From: Marvinbryantia formatexigens DSM 14469
GTDB taxonomy: Bacteria; Bacillota; Clostridia; Lachnospirales; Lachnospiraceae
Length of the DNA stretch: 64,000 bases
Reading direction: 5' to 3'
NCBI RefSeq assembly: GCF_025148285.1
Contig: NZ_CP102268.1
Span: 2,149,001 to 2,213,000 of the forward strand
The notes under the pieces are model-generated. The model did no database searches. It worked only from the letters and a program-made list of their open reading frames with translations, and had not been told where the DNA came from. Both the position numbers and the translations under genes were made by a program. Shown here one piece after another: positions 8,425 to 15,757 of the stretch (positions are counted from its first letter, which is position 1; the number at the start of each line of letters is the position of its first letter).

Positions 8425-10302
8425 ATGATGAAAAAGGGAAAATTTTTCCTGCCGCTTTTTCTGTCTGTTCTGCTGATATGCGGGCTGGTTCCGCTGCAGA
8501 GTCTGGCGGAGGATACCGGGGAGGAATATGTGGACGATGCGTATTCGGAGGAGACAGAGCCGGAGACGGAGCATCTTGCGGCTTATTATGATGAAATCCA
8601 GTCAAATAATATCCCGAACTGGCCGCAGGGCGACCCCGTAAATGCAGAGACAGCCATACTGATGGATGCCGATACCGGAGCAATTCTTTATGCGAAGAGC
8701 ATTGAGAAGCAGGAGTATCCGGCGAGCATCACAAAAATCATGACGACACTTATTGCATTAGAGAAGGGAAATTTAAGTGATGTTGTCACGTTTTCCGAGA
8801 ATGCGGTTTACAGTATCGAGTATGGAAGCTCGCATCTTGGACTTACCGCAGGGGAGGAGCTGACGCTGGAGCAGTGCCTGTACGGAATCATGCTTGCCTC
8901 GGCAAATGAGATTTCCAATGCGGTGGCGGAGCATATCGGCGGCGATATCGAAACCTTTGTCGGGATGATGAATGAAAAGGCGCAGGAGCTGGGCTGCACG
9001 AATACACATTTTGTAAATGTGCACGGGCTTCATGATGAGAATCATTATGTGTGCGCAAAGGATATGGCGCTGATTATGCAGGCGGCGCTGAAAAACGAAA
9101 AATTCCGTGAAATTATCGGCACGGTGGAATATAATTTTCCGGAGACGAATCTGGTCGATGAGGTCCGGTATTTTATCAATCATCACAAAATGATTTCCGA
9201 AGAGGGAATGCTGTACGACGGCTGCATCGGCGGAAAAAACGGCTACACCGACGAGGCGTGGAATACGCTGGTTACAGCGGCGGAGCGCGACGGGATGACG
9301 ATTATCAGCGTGGTGCTGCGCTGCCCCGGACAGTATGTCTCTTATGATGACACAAAGGTGCTGCTCGATTACGGCTTTGCCAATTTCCACGACGCGCAGA
9401 TTGCCAATACGAACAGCGCGGATATCGAGATTACCGGCATAGAGGATGCCGCCGAGCTGGAGAAAATAAAGCAGGCGGATTTTTCGGCAGCGCCGTTTGA
9501 AATGGCGGCGGAGACGAAGGTGACGCTTCCGGCGGGCGTGGAGGCATCCGCGTTGAAGAAGACGATGGATTTTGGCATCCGCACCTTATCCTACTCCTAT
9601 GAGGGACAGATTCTGGGAAGCGTGCCGTTTACGTATACCGGAGAATGGGAGACAGAGGCTCCCACGGAGGTTCAGACGGAGGCAGTTACCGAGACAGAAG
9701 CTGCAGAGAGTTCCGGCGGAGTGGGCGGCGCAGTCAGCGGCATTCTGGGAACGATTGCAGGCGGCGCGCTGATGCTCTACAGCGGGATGGATACCTTTAT
9801 CGAGGAAAATACGGTGATTGCCTGCATTATCGGGGCGGTTCTTCTGCTGATTTTTGTTCCGCTGCTGCTGGTTTCCATAAACCGCAAGCGGAAATATATG
9901 AAAATGATGGAGCTGCGCGAGGAAGAGCTGAAGCTCAGACGGCAGCTTGAGGAGGAAATCGAGCGGAAATCTGCAGCCCAGGTGGAGGCGGAGCTCAGGG
10001 AAGCGCAGCTTCGGCAGGAGCTGGAGGAAGAAAAGGAAAAGCGCCGCCGCCAGGAGAAGGAACTGGAGGAGCTGGAAAGTATCTCTGATTTTTATCTGGA
10101 CGAAGAAAGCGACGAAGAAATGTCACAAAAAACTTCCGACGACGAAGAACAGGAGACGCGGCAGAAAGCTTCCAGCGGAAAAGACCGGTCGATGCGGCAG
10201 AATGGCACAGGTCAGGTGCCGCCGGAGACAGCCGGAGAGCAGGAGCCGGAGGATGAATATATTGAGGTTCCGGTTGAGGAGGATGAAAATCCTCTGGATT
10301 AG
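8425..10302 (+). CDS. D-alanyl-D-alanine carboxypeptidase (peptidase S11), with C-terminal membrane anchor and charged tail
   Basis: A 625-residue penicillin-binding protein. The signal peptide spans about residues 1-28. The S11 active-site triad is visible: S-I-T-K (SxxK), S-A-N (SxN) and K-N-G in place of the usual K-T-G. It trims the terminal D-Ala from peptidoglycan stem peptides outside the membrane. After the catalytic and beta-rich domains come a Glu/Thr-rich stretch, a glycine-rich patch, a membrane segment at about residues 465-490, and then a strongly charged coiled coil and acidic tail of about 130 residues. That long cytoplasmic-looking tail is much larger than in a standard DacF and could recruit division or wall-synthesis partners (inference). 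Either of two adjacent ATGs may be the start. Confidence 0.9.
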   Translation: MMKKGKFFLPLFLSVLLICGLVPLQSLAEDTGEEYVDDAYSEETEPETEHLAAYYDEIQSNNIPNWPQGDPVNAETAILMDADTGAILYAKSIEKQEYPASITKIMTTLIALEKGNLSDVVTFSENAVYSIEYGSSHLGLTAGEELTLEQCLYGIMLASANEISNAVAEHIGGDIETFVGMMNEKAQELGCTNTHFVNVHGLHDENHYVCAKDMALIMQAALKNEKFREIIGTVEYNFPETNLVDEVRYFINHHKMISEEGMLYDGCIGGKNGYTDEAWNTLVTAAERDGMTIISVVLRCPGQYVSYDDTKVLLDYGFANFHDAQIANTNSADIEITGIEDAAELEKIKQADFSAAPFEMAAETKVTLPAGVEASALKKTMDFGIRTLSYSYEGQILGSVPFTYTGEWETEAPTEVQTEAVTETEAAESSGGVGGAVSGILGTIAGGALMLYSGMDTFIEENTVIACIIGAVLLLIFVPLLLVSINRKRKYMKMMELREEELKLRRQLEEEIERKSAAQVEAELREAQLRQELEEEKEKRRRQEKELEELESISDFYLDEESDEEMSQKTSDDEEQETRQKASSGKDRSMRQNGTGQVPPETAGEQEPEDEYIEVPVEEDENPLD

Positions 10303-10308
10303 TTAAAC

Positions 10309-10326
10309 AAAGCATAAATGCTTTTA
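10309..10326 (+). terminator. Weak hairpin terminator after the carboxypeptidase gene
   Basis: Arms AAAGCAT and ATGCTTT with a 2-base loop, followed by a short T-rich stretch. The stem is short and AT-rich, so termination would be leaky. Confidence 0.4.
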
Positions 10327-10359
10327 TAAATAAATAATTTTAATAAGGGAGGAAAAAAT

Positions 10360-11097
10360 ATGAATTGGGTATCACCGATCAAAGATGAGGAGACACTGAA
10401 GAAATTTAAAGAAGCATTGCGTGAGGTGGATGATAAATATTACATTTTATTTGAAATCGGCGTAGGAACAGGTATGCAGCTTCAGGAGATTCTGAAGTTT
10501 AAAAATAAGGATATCCGCGGGAAGGATAAAATTGAGGCTTCTATCGGTACAAAGAATATTAAACGTACCTTTACGATTCCGAAGGACCTCAAGGAGATTA
10601 TCACAAATTATACGGAAGGGAAAGACCCGGATGCATATCTGATACAGGGTCATGCAAGCTCTTCGGCGCCGCTTTCCAGAGAGCAGGCGTACCGTGTGTT
10701 CAAGAGCGTCGGAAAAGAGATGGGACTGAATTCCATTGGCGCGCAGACCATGCGCAAGACCTTTGCGTGGAGATATTATAAGAGCACAAACGATATTTAT
10801 TATCTGCAGAACCTGCTCAATCATGCGTCGCCGTCCATCACATACCGCTATATCGGCGAGAAACCGAATGTAGAGGTTGTTCTGAAAAAGATGACGCCGG
10901 AGGAGAACGAGAGAAGCCGTTATATGCTTTATAAAGACGGAAACGGAAAGAAGCGTATGAAGGCTATCGTGGATTTGTTTGAAAAGCTGGAAGCGGAGCT
11001 GGATAATCCGACGAACAACGACGCTTTCTACGGAAAGCTGGACTGCCTGCTTACCGAGGTAGAGCAGCTTGTGGAGAATTTTAAGAGCACAAAATAA
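10360..11097 (+). CDS. Tyrosine-recombinase-fold protein with degenerate active site
   Basis: A 245-residue protein that matches only the catalytic half of phage-integrase/XerC-type recombinases; the N-terminal core-binding domain is absent. Where the family has the first catalytic Arg in T-G-x-R, this protein has T-G-M-Q (Q40). The His of H-x-x-R is Gln (Q129, Q-T-M-R with R132 retained), while H155 (L-L-N-H-A-S) and the candidate nucleophile Y164 in T-Y-R-Y-I are kept. A further 80 residues form a helical C-terminal extension. It has a good GGAGG site and no attachment sites or phage genes nearby, so it is more likely a chromosomal DNA-binding protein than an active integrase (inference). 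Confidence 0.75.
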   Translation: MNWVSPIKDEETLKKFKEALREVDDKYYILFEIGVGTGMQLQEILKFKNKDIRGKDKIEASIGTKNIKRTFTIPKDLKEIITNYTEGKDPDAYLIQGHASSSAPLSREQAYRVFKSVGKEMGLNSIGAQTMRKTFAWRYYKSTNDIYYLQNLLNHASPSITYRYIGEKPNVEVVLKKMTPEENERSRYMLYKDGNGKKRMKAIVDLFEKLEAELDNPTNNDAFYGKLDCLLTEVEQLVENFKSTK

Positions 11098-11251
11098 AGA
11101 AACAGTCATGCAGCCTCAGGGCTTGCGGCGGTCTGGGAGGCTGCCGCAAAAGCACGGGGCTGTATGTTTTATGAGTACAAAAGCAGCGGGCGTGCCGGAT
11201 GGAACGGAAACAGCGGAATAGCCTGCGCAGGCTATGGTGAGGAGGAAGAAA

Positions 11252-11527
11252 ATGAAACAGTGTATGGACACGGATAATCTGCACCGTCGTCTCAGAAAAA
11301 TTATCGGGCAGGTGCAGGCAATCGACAGAATGGTGGATGAGGACGTGCCCTGCGAAGACATCCTGTCCCAGATTAATGCGGCAAAATCAGCGCTTCACAA
11401 GGCGGGACAGGTAGTTCTGGAGGGACACATAAAGCATTGCGTGCGCGATGGGATAGAGCACGGGGATGCCGACAAAACCATTGAAAGCTTTACGAAAGCA
11501 GTGGAGCGGTTCGCCAATATGGGCTGA
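11252..11527 (+). CDS. Metal-sensing repressor, CsoR/FrmR (DUF156) family
   Basis: A 91-residue all-helical repressor. I chose ATG 11252 because GAGGAGGAA lies at the right distance; an upstream ATG at 11234 would place that site inside the gene. C34, H59 and C63 have exactly the spacing of the Cu(I)-binding Cys-His-Cys set of CsoR, which argues for copper rather than the formaldehyde sensor FrmR (Cys-His only). When metal binds, such proteins leave the DNA. No copper ATPase or chaperone lies next to it; it stands alone between a recombinase-like gene and a convergent exonuclease gene, so its target is elsewhere or is itself. Confidence 0.85.
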   Translation: MKQCMDTDNLHRRLRKIIGQVQAIDRMVDEDVPCEDILSQINAAKSALHKAGQVVLEGHIKHCVRDGIEHGDADKTIESFTKAVERFANMG

Positions 11528-11590
11528 GCCGGGGATGAAGGAATATAAAAACATTTGCCGGAAAGCGCATGGGATGGTGCCGGTATTTCT

Positions 11591-12532
11591 TTATGGAACA
11601 ATATTTTTTTCCGCGTGTTCTTCGTAGCGGGCGATGATTTCCCGCGCGCGTTCTTCGCTGACAAGCTTTAAGGTCTTTACGCAGAAGCAGCCTTTGCCGT
11701 CTTCTGCTTTTTTTATGCGGATTTTGCCCTTCAGCCAGCCGTGCTCCTCGCAGTAGGAGAGGCAGCGGTAATTTTTGCTTCCGCCGGTAAACCAGGGAAT
11801 CTTTTTGACTGCTTTTTTTCCGCAGAGATAGCAGGTGGTGGAGCGGACGACCCGGTCCTTCATGGCGGCTGTCCGGGAAGGAAATTTTTTTGAGACATAT
11901 TTGGAGTAATTCTGGAATGTCTCATAAATTTCCTCGCTCCTGCGCTGCGGAATCCGGAAATAATCGATGGAATAATAGGAATGCAGCGTATCGTCCGGCA
12001 AAAAGCGCATCACGGCAGCCGTATACCAGGCGTCGGAAAGCGCTTCATGAAACGGGACGTTTTTTTCAATATTGAGCATATCCACGGCGTGCTCCAGTGT
12101 GCGCCGGCTTTTTCCATCCTCAAAGGCGAGGCTGAAAATCTTCTGGATGTCATAGAACTTCAGCGGAAACGGAAAGAAACCGGTCAGCTTATGATAGCGG
12201 ATATTCCGCTGCAGCTCCAGGAGGTCCAGCGAGCCCCAGGTGCAGTAATGCGCATCCGGACCGCACCACTCGCGGAATCTTTCAAGCACCGCCGGGAAGA
12301 AATCGGCATTTTCCAGAACCTCCTGCCGGATGTGCACAATTTCCTGCGTTTTATTGTGCATACGCGTATAGACCGTTGGTCTGATATACTCATGAAAACG
12401 GTCTGTCTCGATTTTTTCACTATTCAGTTTTATGGCGCCGATTTCCAGTATTTCAAATGGAAGCTCGCGCATCTCGTGTTCCTTGCCGTCCGGGCACTGG
12501 TTCCATTCCAAATCAAATACAATGTAATTCAT
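11591..12532 (-). CDS. DEDDh 3'-5' exonuclease family protein
   Basis: About 313 residues from the ATG at 12532 (M-N-Y-I-V-F-D-L-E-W-N-Q). The F-D-L-E motif at the start is exonuclease motif I of the DnaQ/ERI-1-like superfamily. Motif II-type aspartate and a late H-x-A-L-S-D-A block (H-E-A-L-S-D-A-W-Y-T-A) correspond to motif III with the DEDDh histidine. The last 90 residues include paired cysteines (C-Y-L-C and C-L-S-Y-C) suggesting a small zinc-binding tail. The family degrades RNA or DNA 3' ends. An in-frame extension to 12652 exists but lacks a ribosome site. It is convergent with the csoR-like gene and monocistronic. Confidence 0.8.
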   Translation of the reverse strand: MNYIVFDLEWNQCPDGKEHEMRELPFEILEIGAIKLNSEKIETDRFHEYIRPTVYTRMHNKTQEIVHIRQEVLENADFFPAVLERFREWCGPDAHYCTWGSLDLLELQRNIRYHKLTGFFPFPLKFYDIQKIFSLAFEDGKSRRTLEHAVDMLNIEKNVPFHEALSDAWYTAAVMRFLPDDTLHSYYSIDYFRIPQRRSEEIYETFQNYSKYVSKKFPSRTAAMKDRVVRSTTCYLCGKKAVKKIPWFTGGSKNYRCLSYCEEHGWLKGKIRIKKAEDGKGCFCVKTLKLVSEERAREIIARYEEHAEKNIVP

Positions 12533-12655
12533 GAGCTTATTATACATACGTCGCGAAGGGATGTCAAATGGGTATCTTTTGACAATATTATATCCCACAC
12601 ATGATAGCAACTTATTGCATATAAAAACAATAAAAATGATTTTACAAAACATATA

Positions 12656-12684
12656 TTGACATTTTAATTTGCATATGATAATCT
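12656..12684 (+). promoter_or_regulatory. Promoter for the PBECR-like gene
   Basis: A perfect TTGACA at 12656-12661, a 17-base spacer and TAATCT at 12679-12684. The predicted transcription start is about 10 bases before the TTG start codon, leaving a very short leader. Confidence 0.55.
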
Positions 12685-12701
12685 GTTTATAGAGACAGGT
12701 T

Positions 12702-13160
12702 TTGAAATTAAAGAAGAGAAAGGGCAGGGGTAAGATACGGGATAATCAAAGCAATGAAACAAAAAACGGACCGGTACATAATCTGGGTTTTCTTGACAGG
12801 TCTGTTTATAAAGTATTCGGCGAGGATTGTGTGTGCGATGAAGTTGTTATTACGGACAGGCAGATAGAGCATATACGGGAAAGACATCCAGAGATATATG
12901 ATGATTCCTTGTGCTATATAAAGAAAATTTTAGAGCAGCCGGATTATATTATCAGAGACAAAAGACCGGATACCGGGCTGATAATTAAAAAGATTACATA
13001 TAAGGAAAGCTATATATTACTTGTATTAAAAATGCGTACGGGAAAAGAAAAGAGGGAATATAAGAATTCTATCATAACAGGCTGGAAGATAAGCGAAGCC
13101 AGACTGAAAAATTATCTGAGAAATAAAGAAGTAATTTACAAAAGGGAGCATTCGGGATAA
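12702..13160 (+). CDS. Small PBECR-type (barnase/EndoU/colicin/RelE-like) nuclease domain protein
   Basis: A 152-residue basic protein. The central block I-T-D-R-Q-I-E-H-I-R-E-R-H-P-E is characteristic of the phage-barnase-EndoU-colicin-RelE-like (PBECR) fold, and the C-terminal T-G-W-K-I-S strand region fits too. Such domains usually sit at the end of phage capsid or polymorphic-toxin proteins and cut RNA; here it stands alone. The only in-frame start I can see is TTG, with a poor ribosome site, so the true start may lie inside. No antitoxin-like gene follows. The base composition is more AT-rich than its neighbours, in line with transfer. Family assignment is from pattern memory and moderate. 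Confidence 0.6.
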   Translation: MKLKKRKGRGKIRDNQSNETKNGPVHNLGFLDRSVYKVFGEDCVCDEVVITDRQIEHIRERHPEIYDDSLCYIKKILEQPDYIIRDKRPDTGLIIKKITYKESYILLVLKMRTGKEKREYKNSIITGWKISEARLKNYLRNKEVIYKREHSG

Positions 13161-13536
13161 GATAATATTATCAAGAGGTTATCTGAGGTGGTAAATTTCG
13201 TTGCAACCACGCGCCCACTGGGCTAAAAGAGATGCAGGAGCGGCGACGCCTGCCGGATAGCCTCCTGATGATTGCTGCAATGATGGATAATGAGGGAATA
13301 CATACCCTGCAAAAAGGGGTTTTCGTGCATTGTGTATAAAATTTAAAAATACTTTCGTCAAACTGCCTGTTGTCAAAAACCGGTCTGTCGCACATGGGCA
13401 GATGTGACAAGCCAATTAAAAAAAATTTGTTTATTAGTGGTATAGCACATTTCGGGAAAATAAGTTATACTCTTTGCATAGGCAAACAAGGGGTTTGCGT
13501 GACAACTTGATAAAAATTCTAGGAGGAAAGTAAAAA
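13161..13536. other. 376-bp intergenic block, no convincing gene
   Basis: Two overlapping frames on the minus strand stay open across 13171-13415, but neither has a ribosome site and both have low-complexity, Arg/Ser-rich translations. The sequence can fold locally (AGGAG/CTCCT arms around CGGC/GCCG at about 13233-13270). The block could be a dispersed non-coding element. The last 70 bases carry the upstream region of the ABC ATPase gene, with TATACT at 13466-13471 as possible -10. Confidence 0.45.
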
Positions 13537-14649
13537 ATGGCAAGTTTATCTTTGGAGCACATTTACAAAAGATACCCGAACGGATTTGAAGCGGTTAAAG
13601 ATTTCAACCTGGAGATTGAAGATAAAGAATTCATCATCTTTGTAGGTCCGTCCGGATGTGGTAAGTCCACAACTCTTCGTATGATCGCTGGTCTGGAAGA
13701 GATTTCAGAGGGTACTCTGAAAATCGGTGACAGAGTTGTAAACGATGTGGAGCCGAAGGACAGAGATATCGCAATGGTATTCCAGAACTACGCTCTGTAT
13801 CCGCATATGACTGTTTATGATAACATGGCATTTGGTCTGAAACTGAGAAAGGTTCCGAAGGACCAGATCGACAAGATGGTTAGAGAAGCAGCAAAGATTC
13901 TTGACCTGGACAAACTGTTAGACCGTAAGCCGAAGGCTCTTTCCGGTGGTCAGAGACAGCGTGTTGCTATGGGACGTGCTATCGTTCGTGACCCGAAGGT
14001 ATTCCTTATGGACGAGCCGCTGTCAAACCTGGATGCAAAGCTTCGTGTTCAGATGCGTATTGAGATTTCCAAGCTGCATCAGAGACTGGGCGCTACTATC
14101 ATCTACGTAACACATGACCAGACCGAGGCTATGACACTTGGTACCAGAATCGTTGTTATGAAAGACGGTATCGTTCAGCAGGTAGATTCTCCGCAGAACC
14201 TTTACAACAATCCGGGCAACCTGTTCGTAGCCGGATTCATCGGTTCTCCGCAGATGAACTTCATGGATGCAGTTGTTAATGTAAAGGGCAAAGATGTAGA
14301 TCTGAAGGTTGGCAGCTTCGATATCAAGCTTCCGCCGGAAAAGGCAAAAGCTCTTATCGATGGCGGTTATGCAGGAAAGACTGTTGTTATGGGTATCCGT
14401 CCGGAGGATGTACATGATGACCCGGCGTTCCTGGCACAGTCACCGGACACCACTGTAGAAGCTACCATCAGAGTATACGAGCTGCTCGGTGCAGAAGTAT
14501 TCCTGTATTTCGATCTGGAGAACTTCCCGATGACAGCACGTGTAAGCCCGACAACTACCGCAAGAACAGGCGACACTGTAAAATTTGCGTTGGATGCAAG
14601 CAAGATTCACGTATTCGACAAAGAAACAGAACTTACCATTACAAACTAG
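13537..14649 (+). CDS. msmK: Sugar ABC transporter ATP-binding protein, MsmK/UgpC type
   Basis: A 370-residue cytoplasmic ATPase. Walker A G-P-S-G-C-G-K-S-T is at residues 37-45, the signature L-S-G-G-Q-R-Q-R at about 135, Walker B with D-E-P-L-S-N-L-D follows, and the C-terminal 130 residues form the TOBE/regulatory domain of MalK-like proteins. It stands alone with its own terminator and uses a markedly different, highly biased set of codons from its neighbours, which suggests strong expression. In related Firmicutes one such protein powers several two-permease sugar importers. The importers at 1-322 and 36340-39602 lack an ATPase, so it is their probable partner (inference). Confidence 0.93.
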   Translation: MASLSLEHIYKRYPNGFEAVKDFNLEIEDKEFIIFVGPSGCGKSTTLRMIAGLEEISEGTLKIGDRVVNDVEPKDRDIAMVFQNYALYPHMTVYDNMAFGLKLRKVPKDQIDKMVREAAKILDLDKLLDRKPKALSGGQRQRVAMGRAIVRDPKVFLMDEPLSNLDAKLRVQMRIEISKLHQRLGATIIYVTHDQTEAMTLGTRIVVMKDGIVQQVDSPQNLYNNPGNLFVAGFIGSPQMNFMDAVVNVKGKDVDLKVGSFDIKLPPEKAKALIDGGYAGKTVVMGIRPEDVHDDPAFLAQSPDTTVEATIRVYELLGAEVFLYFDLENFPMTARVSPTTTARTGDTVKFALDASKIHVFDKETELTITN

Positions 14650-14664
14650 TACATCACATATTCC

Positions 14665-14695
14665 GGGAGATGCCAGCGCGGCATCTCCCATTTTT
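14665..14695 (+). terminator. Rho-independent terminator after msmK
   Basis: A 10-bp perfect GC-rich stem (GGGAGATGCC / GGCATCTCCC) with a 5-base loop, then ATTTTT. Confidence 0.9.
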
Positions 14696-14736
14696 AGTTG
14701 TTATGCATACATACAGACAAGTGAAAGAGAAAAAAC

Positions 14737-15756
14737 ATGAAAAAAACATTTTTTCCGGTTACGGCAGGAATTTTACTATGTATCATACTGACAGCGGGCA
14801 TGTGGATTTATTTCCAGAGCAGTACGCGCAGCATCGACCTGCAGGAAACGGGAACGCAGGAACGGTACGACCGGCATTATGTGCTGCTGGCGGACGACGT
14901 GCGCTCCGGTCTGTGGAAAGAGGTATATGAAAGTGCCAGGGAGGAAGCGCTGAAAAACGGAGCGTATCTGGAGCTGGTGGGTTCGGATACCATGACAGAC
15001 TACACGCTGGAGGATTATCTGAGAATCAGTATTGCATCGCAGGTGGACGGCATTATCATGCAGCCGACCGGGGAGCAGAAGATACGCGACCTCATACAGG
15101 AAGCGACGGAAAATAACATACCGGTGGTGACGGCGCTGGAGGACGACTCGGAAAGCGAGCGTATCAGCTTCGTGGGAATCAACAGCTATCAGATGGGGAC
15201 TGCGTACGGGGAAGAAATTTTAAAGCTCCTGAAAAAAGAACATACCAGCGTGCTTATTCTGGTAAATTCGCATACGCGGGACACCGGCACCAATCTGGTG
15301 CTCTCGCAGATTTCCAACGTGGTAAAGGAAGGCGCCGGCGAAGGGCGCACGGTGGATATTTCCTCGTATGACATCGACATCCTGGGAAATTTTGATTCGG
15401 AGGAAGCCATCCGCGAAATCTTTGTAAACCAGGGGAAGATACCCGATATTCTGGTCTGCCTGGACGAGGTAATTACGGAATGCGCCTGCCAGGCGGTGGT
15501 GGATTACAACCAGGTGGAAAATGTGGATGTCATCGGATATTTCACTTCAGACGTTATTCTAAACGCGATAGAGAAGGGGACGATCACGGCAACGGTTTCC
15601 TTCAGCACGGAGGAAATCGGGCGCTACAGTGTGAACGCCCTTGAGGAATATCACACACTGGGTCATGTGAGCAACTACTTTAACGTCGGGCTGAATATCA
15701 TAAACAGCCGGAATATCCGGAGATTTTCTGCCGGGGATAGCGGACAGGGGGAGTGA
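14737..15756 (+). CDS. Membrane-anchored periplasmic-binding-protein-like sugar sensor (XylFII-like)
   Basis: A 339-residue protein with one N-terminal membrane segment (about 7-27) that is not cut at a lipobox, followed by a type-I periplasmic-binding fold (Peripla_BP_4): residues such as Q-V-D-G-I-I-M-Q-P and N-N-I-P-V-V mark the ribose/xylose-binding family. It is directly followed by the kinase gene with 1 base between. This arrangement is that of XylFII in the clostridial XylFII-LytS-YesN system, where an anchored sugar-binding protein presents xylose to the kinase. Here the sugar is unknown. It is a sensor subunit rather than a transport protein. Confidence 0.8.
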   Translation: MKKTFFPVTAGILLCIILTAGMWIYFQSSTRSIDLQETGTQERYDRHYVLLADDVRSGLWKEVYESAREEALKNGAYLELVGSDTMTDYTLEDYLRISIASQVDGIIMQPTGEQKIRDLIQEATENNIPVVTALEDDSESERISFVGINSYQMGTAYGEEILKLLKKEHTSVLILVNSHTRDTGTNLVLSQISNVVKEGAGEGRTVDISSYDIDILGNFDSEEAIREIFVNQGKIPDILVCLDEVITECACQAVVDYNQVENVDVIGYFTSDVILNAIEKGTITATVSFSTEEIGRYSVNALEEYHTLGHVSNYFNVGLNIINSRNIRRFSAGDSGQGE

Positions 15757-15757
15757 T

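Noticed and set aside
10360-11097. Prophage or integrative-element integrase
   Set aside because: Two catalytic residues are replaced, the N-terminal domain is missing, and no phage, excisionase or attachment-site sequences are seen around it.
13171-13415. Two overlapping minus-strand frames of about 78 codons
   Set aside because: No ribosome site, unusual composition, overlapping each other; more likely non-coding.
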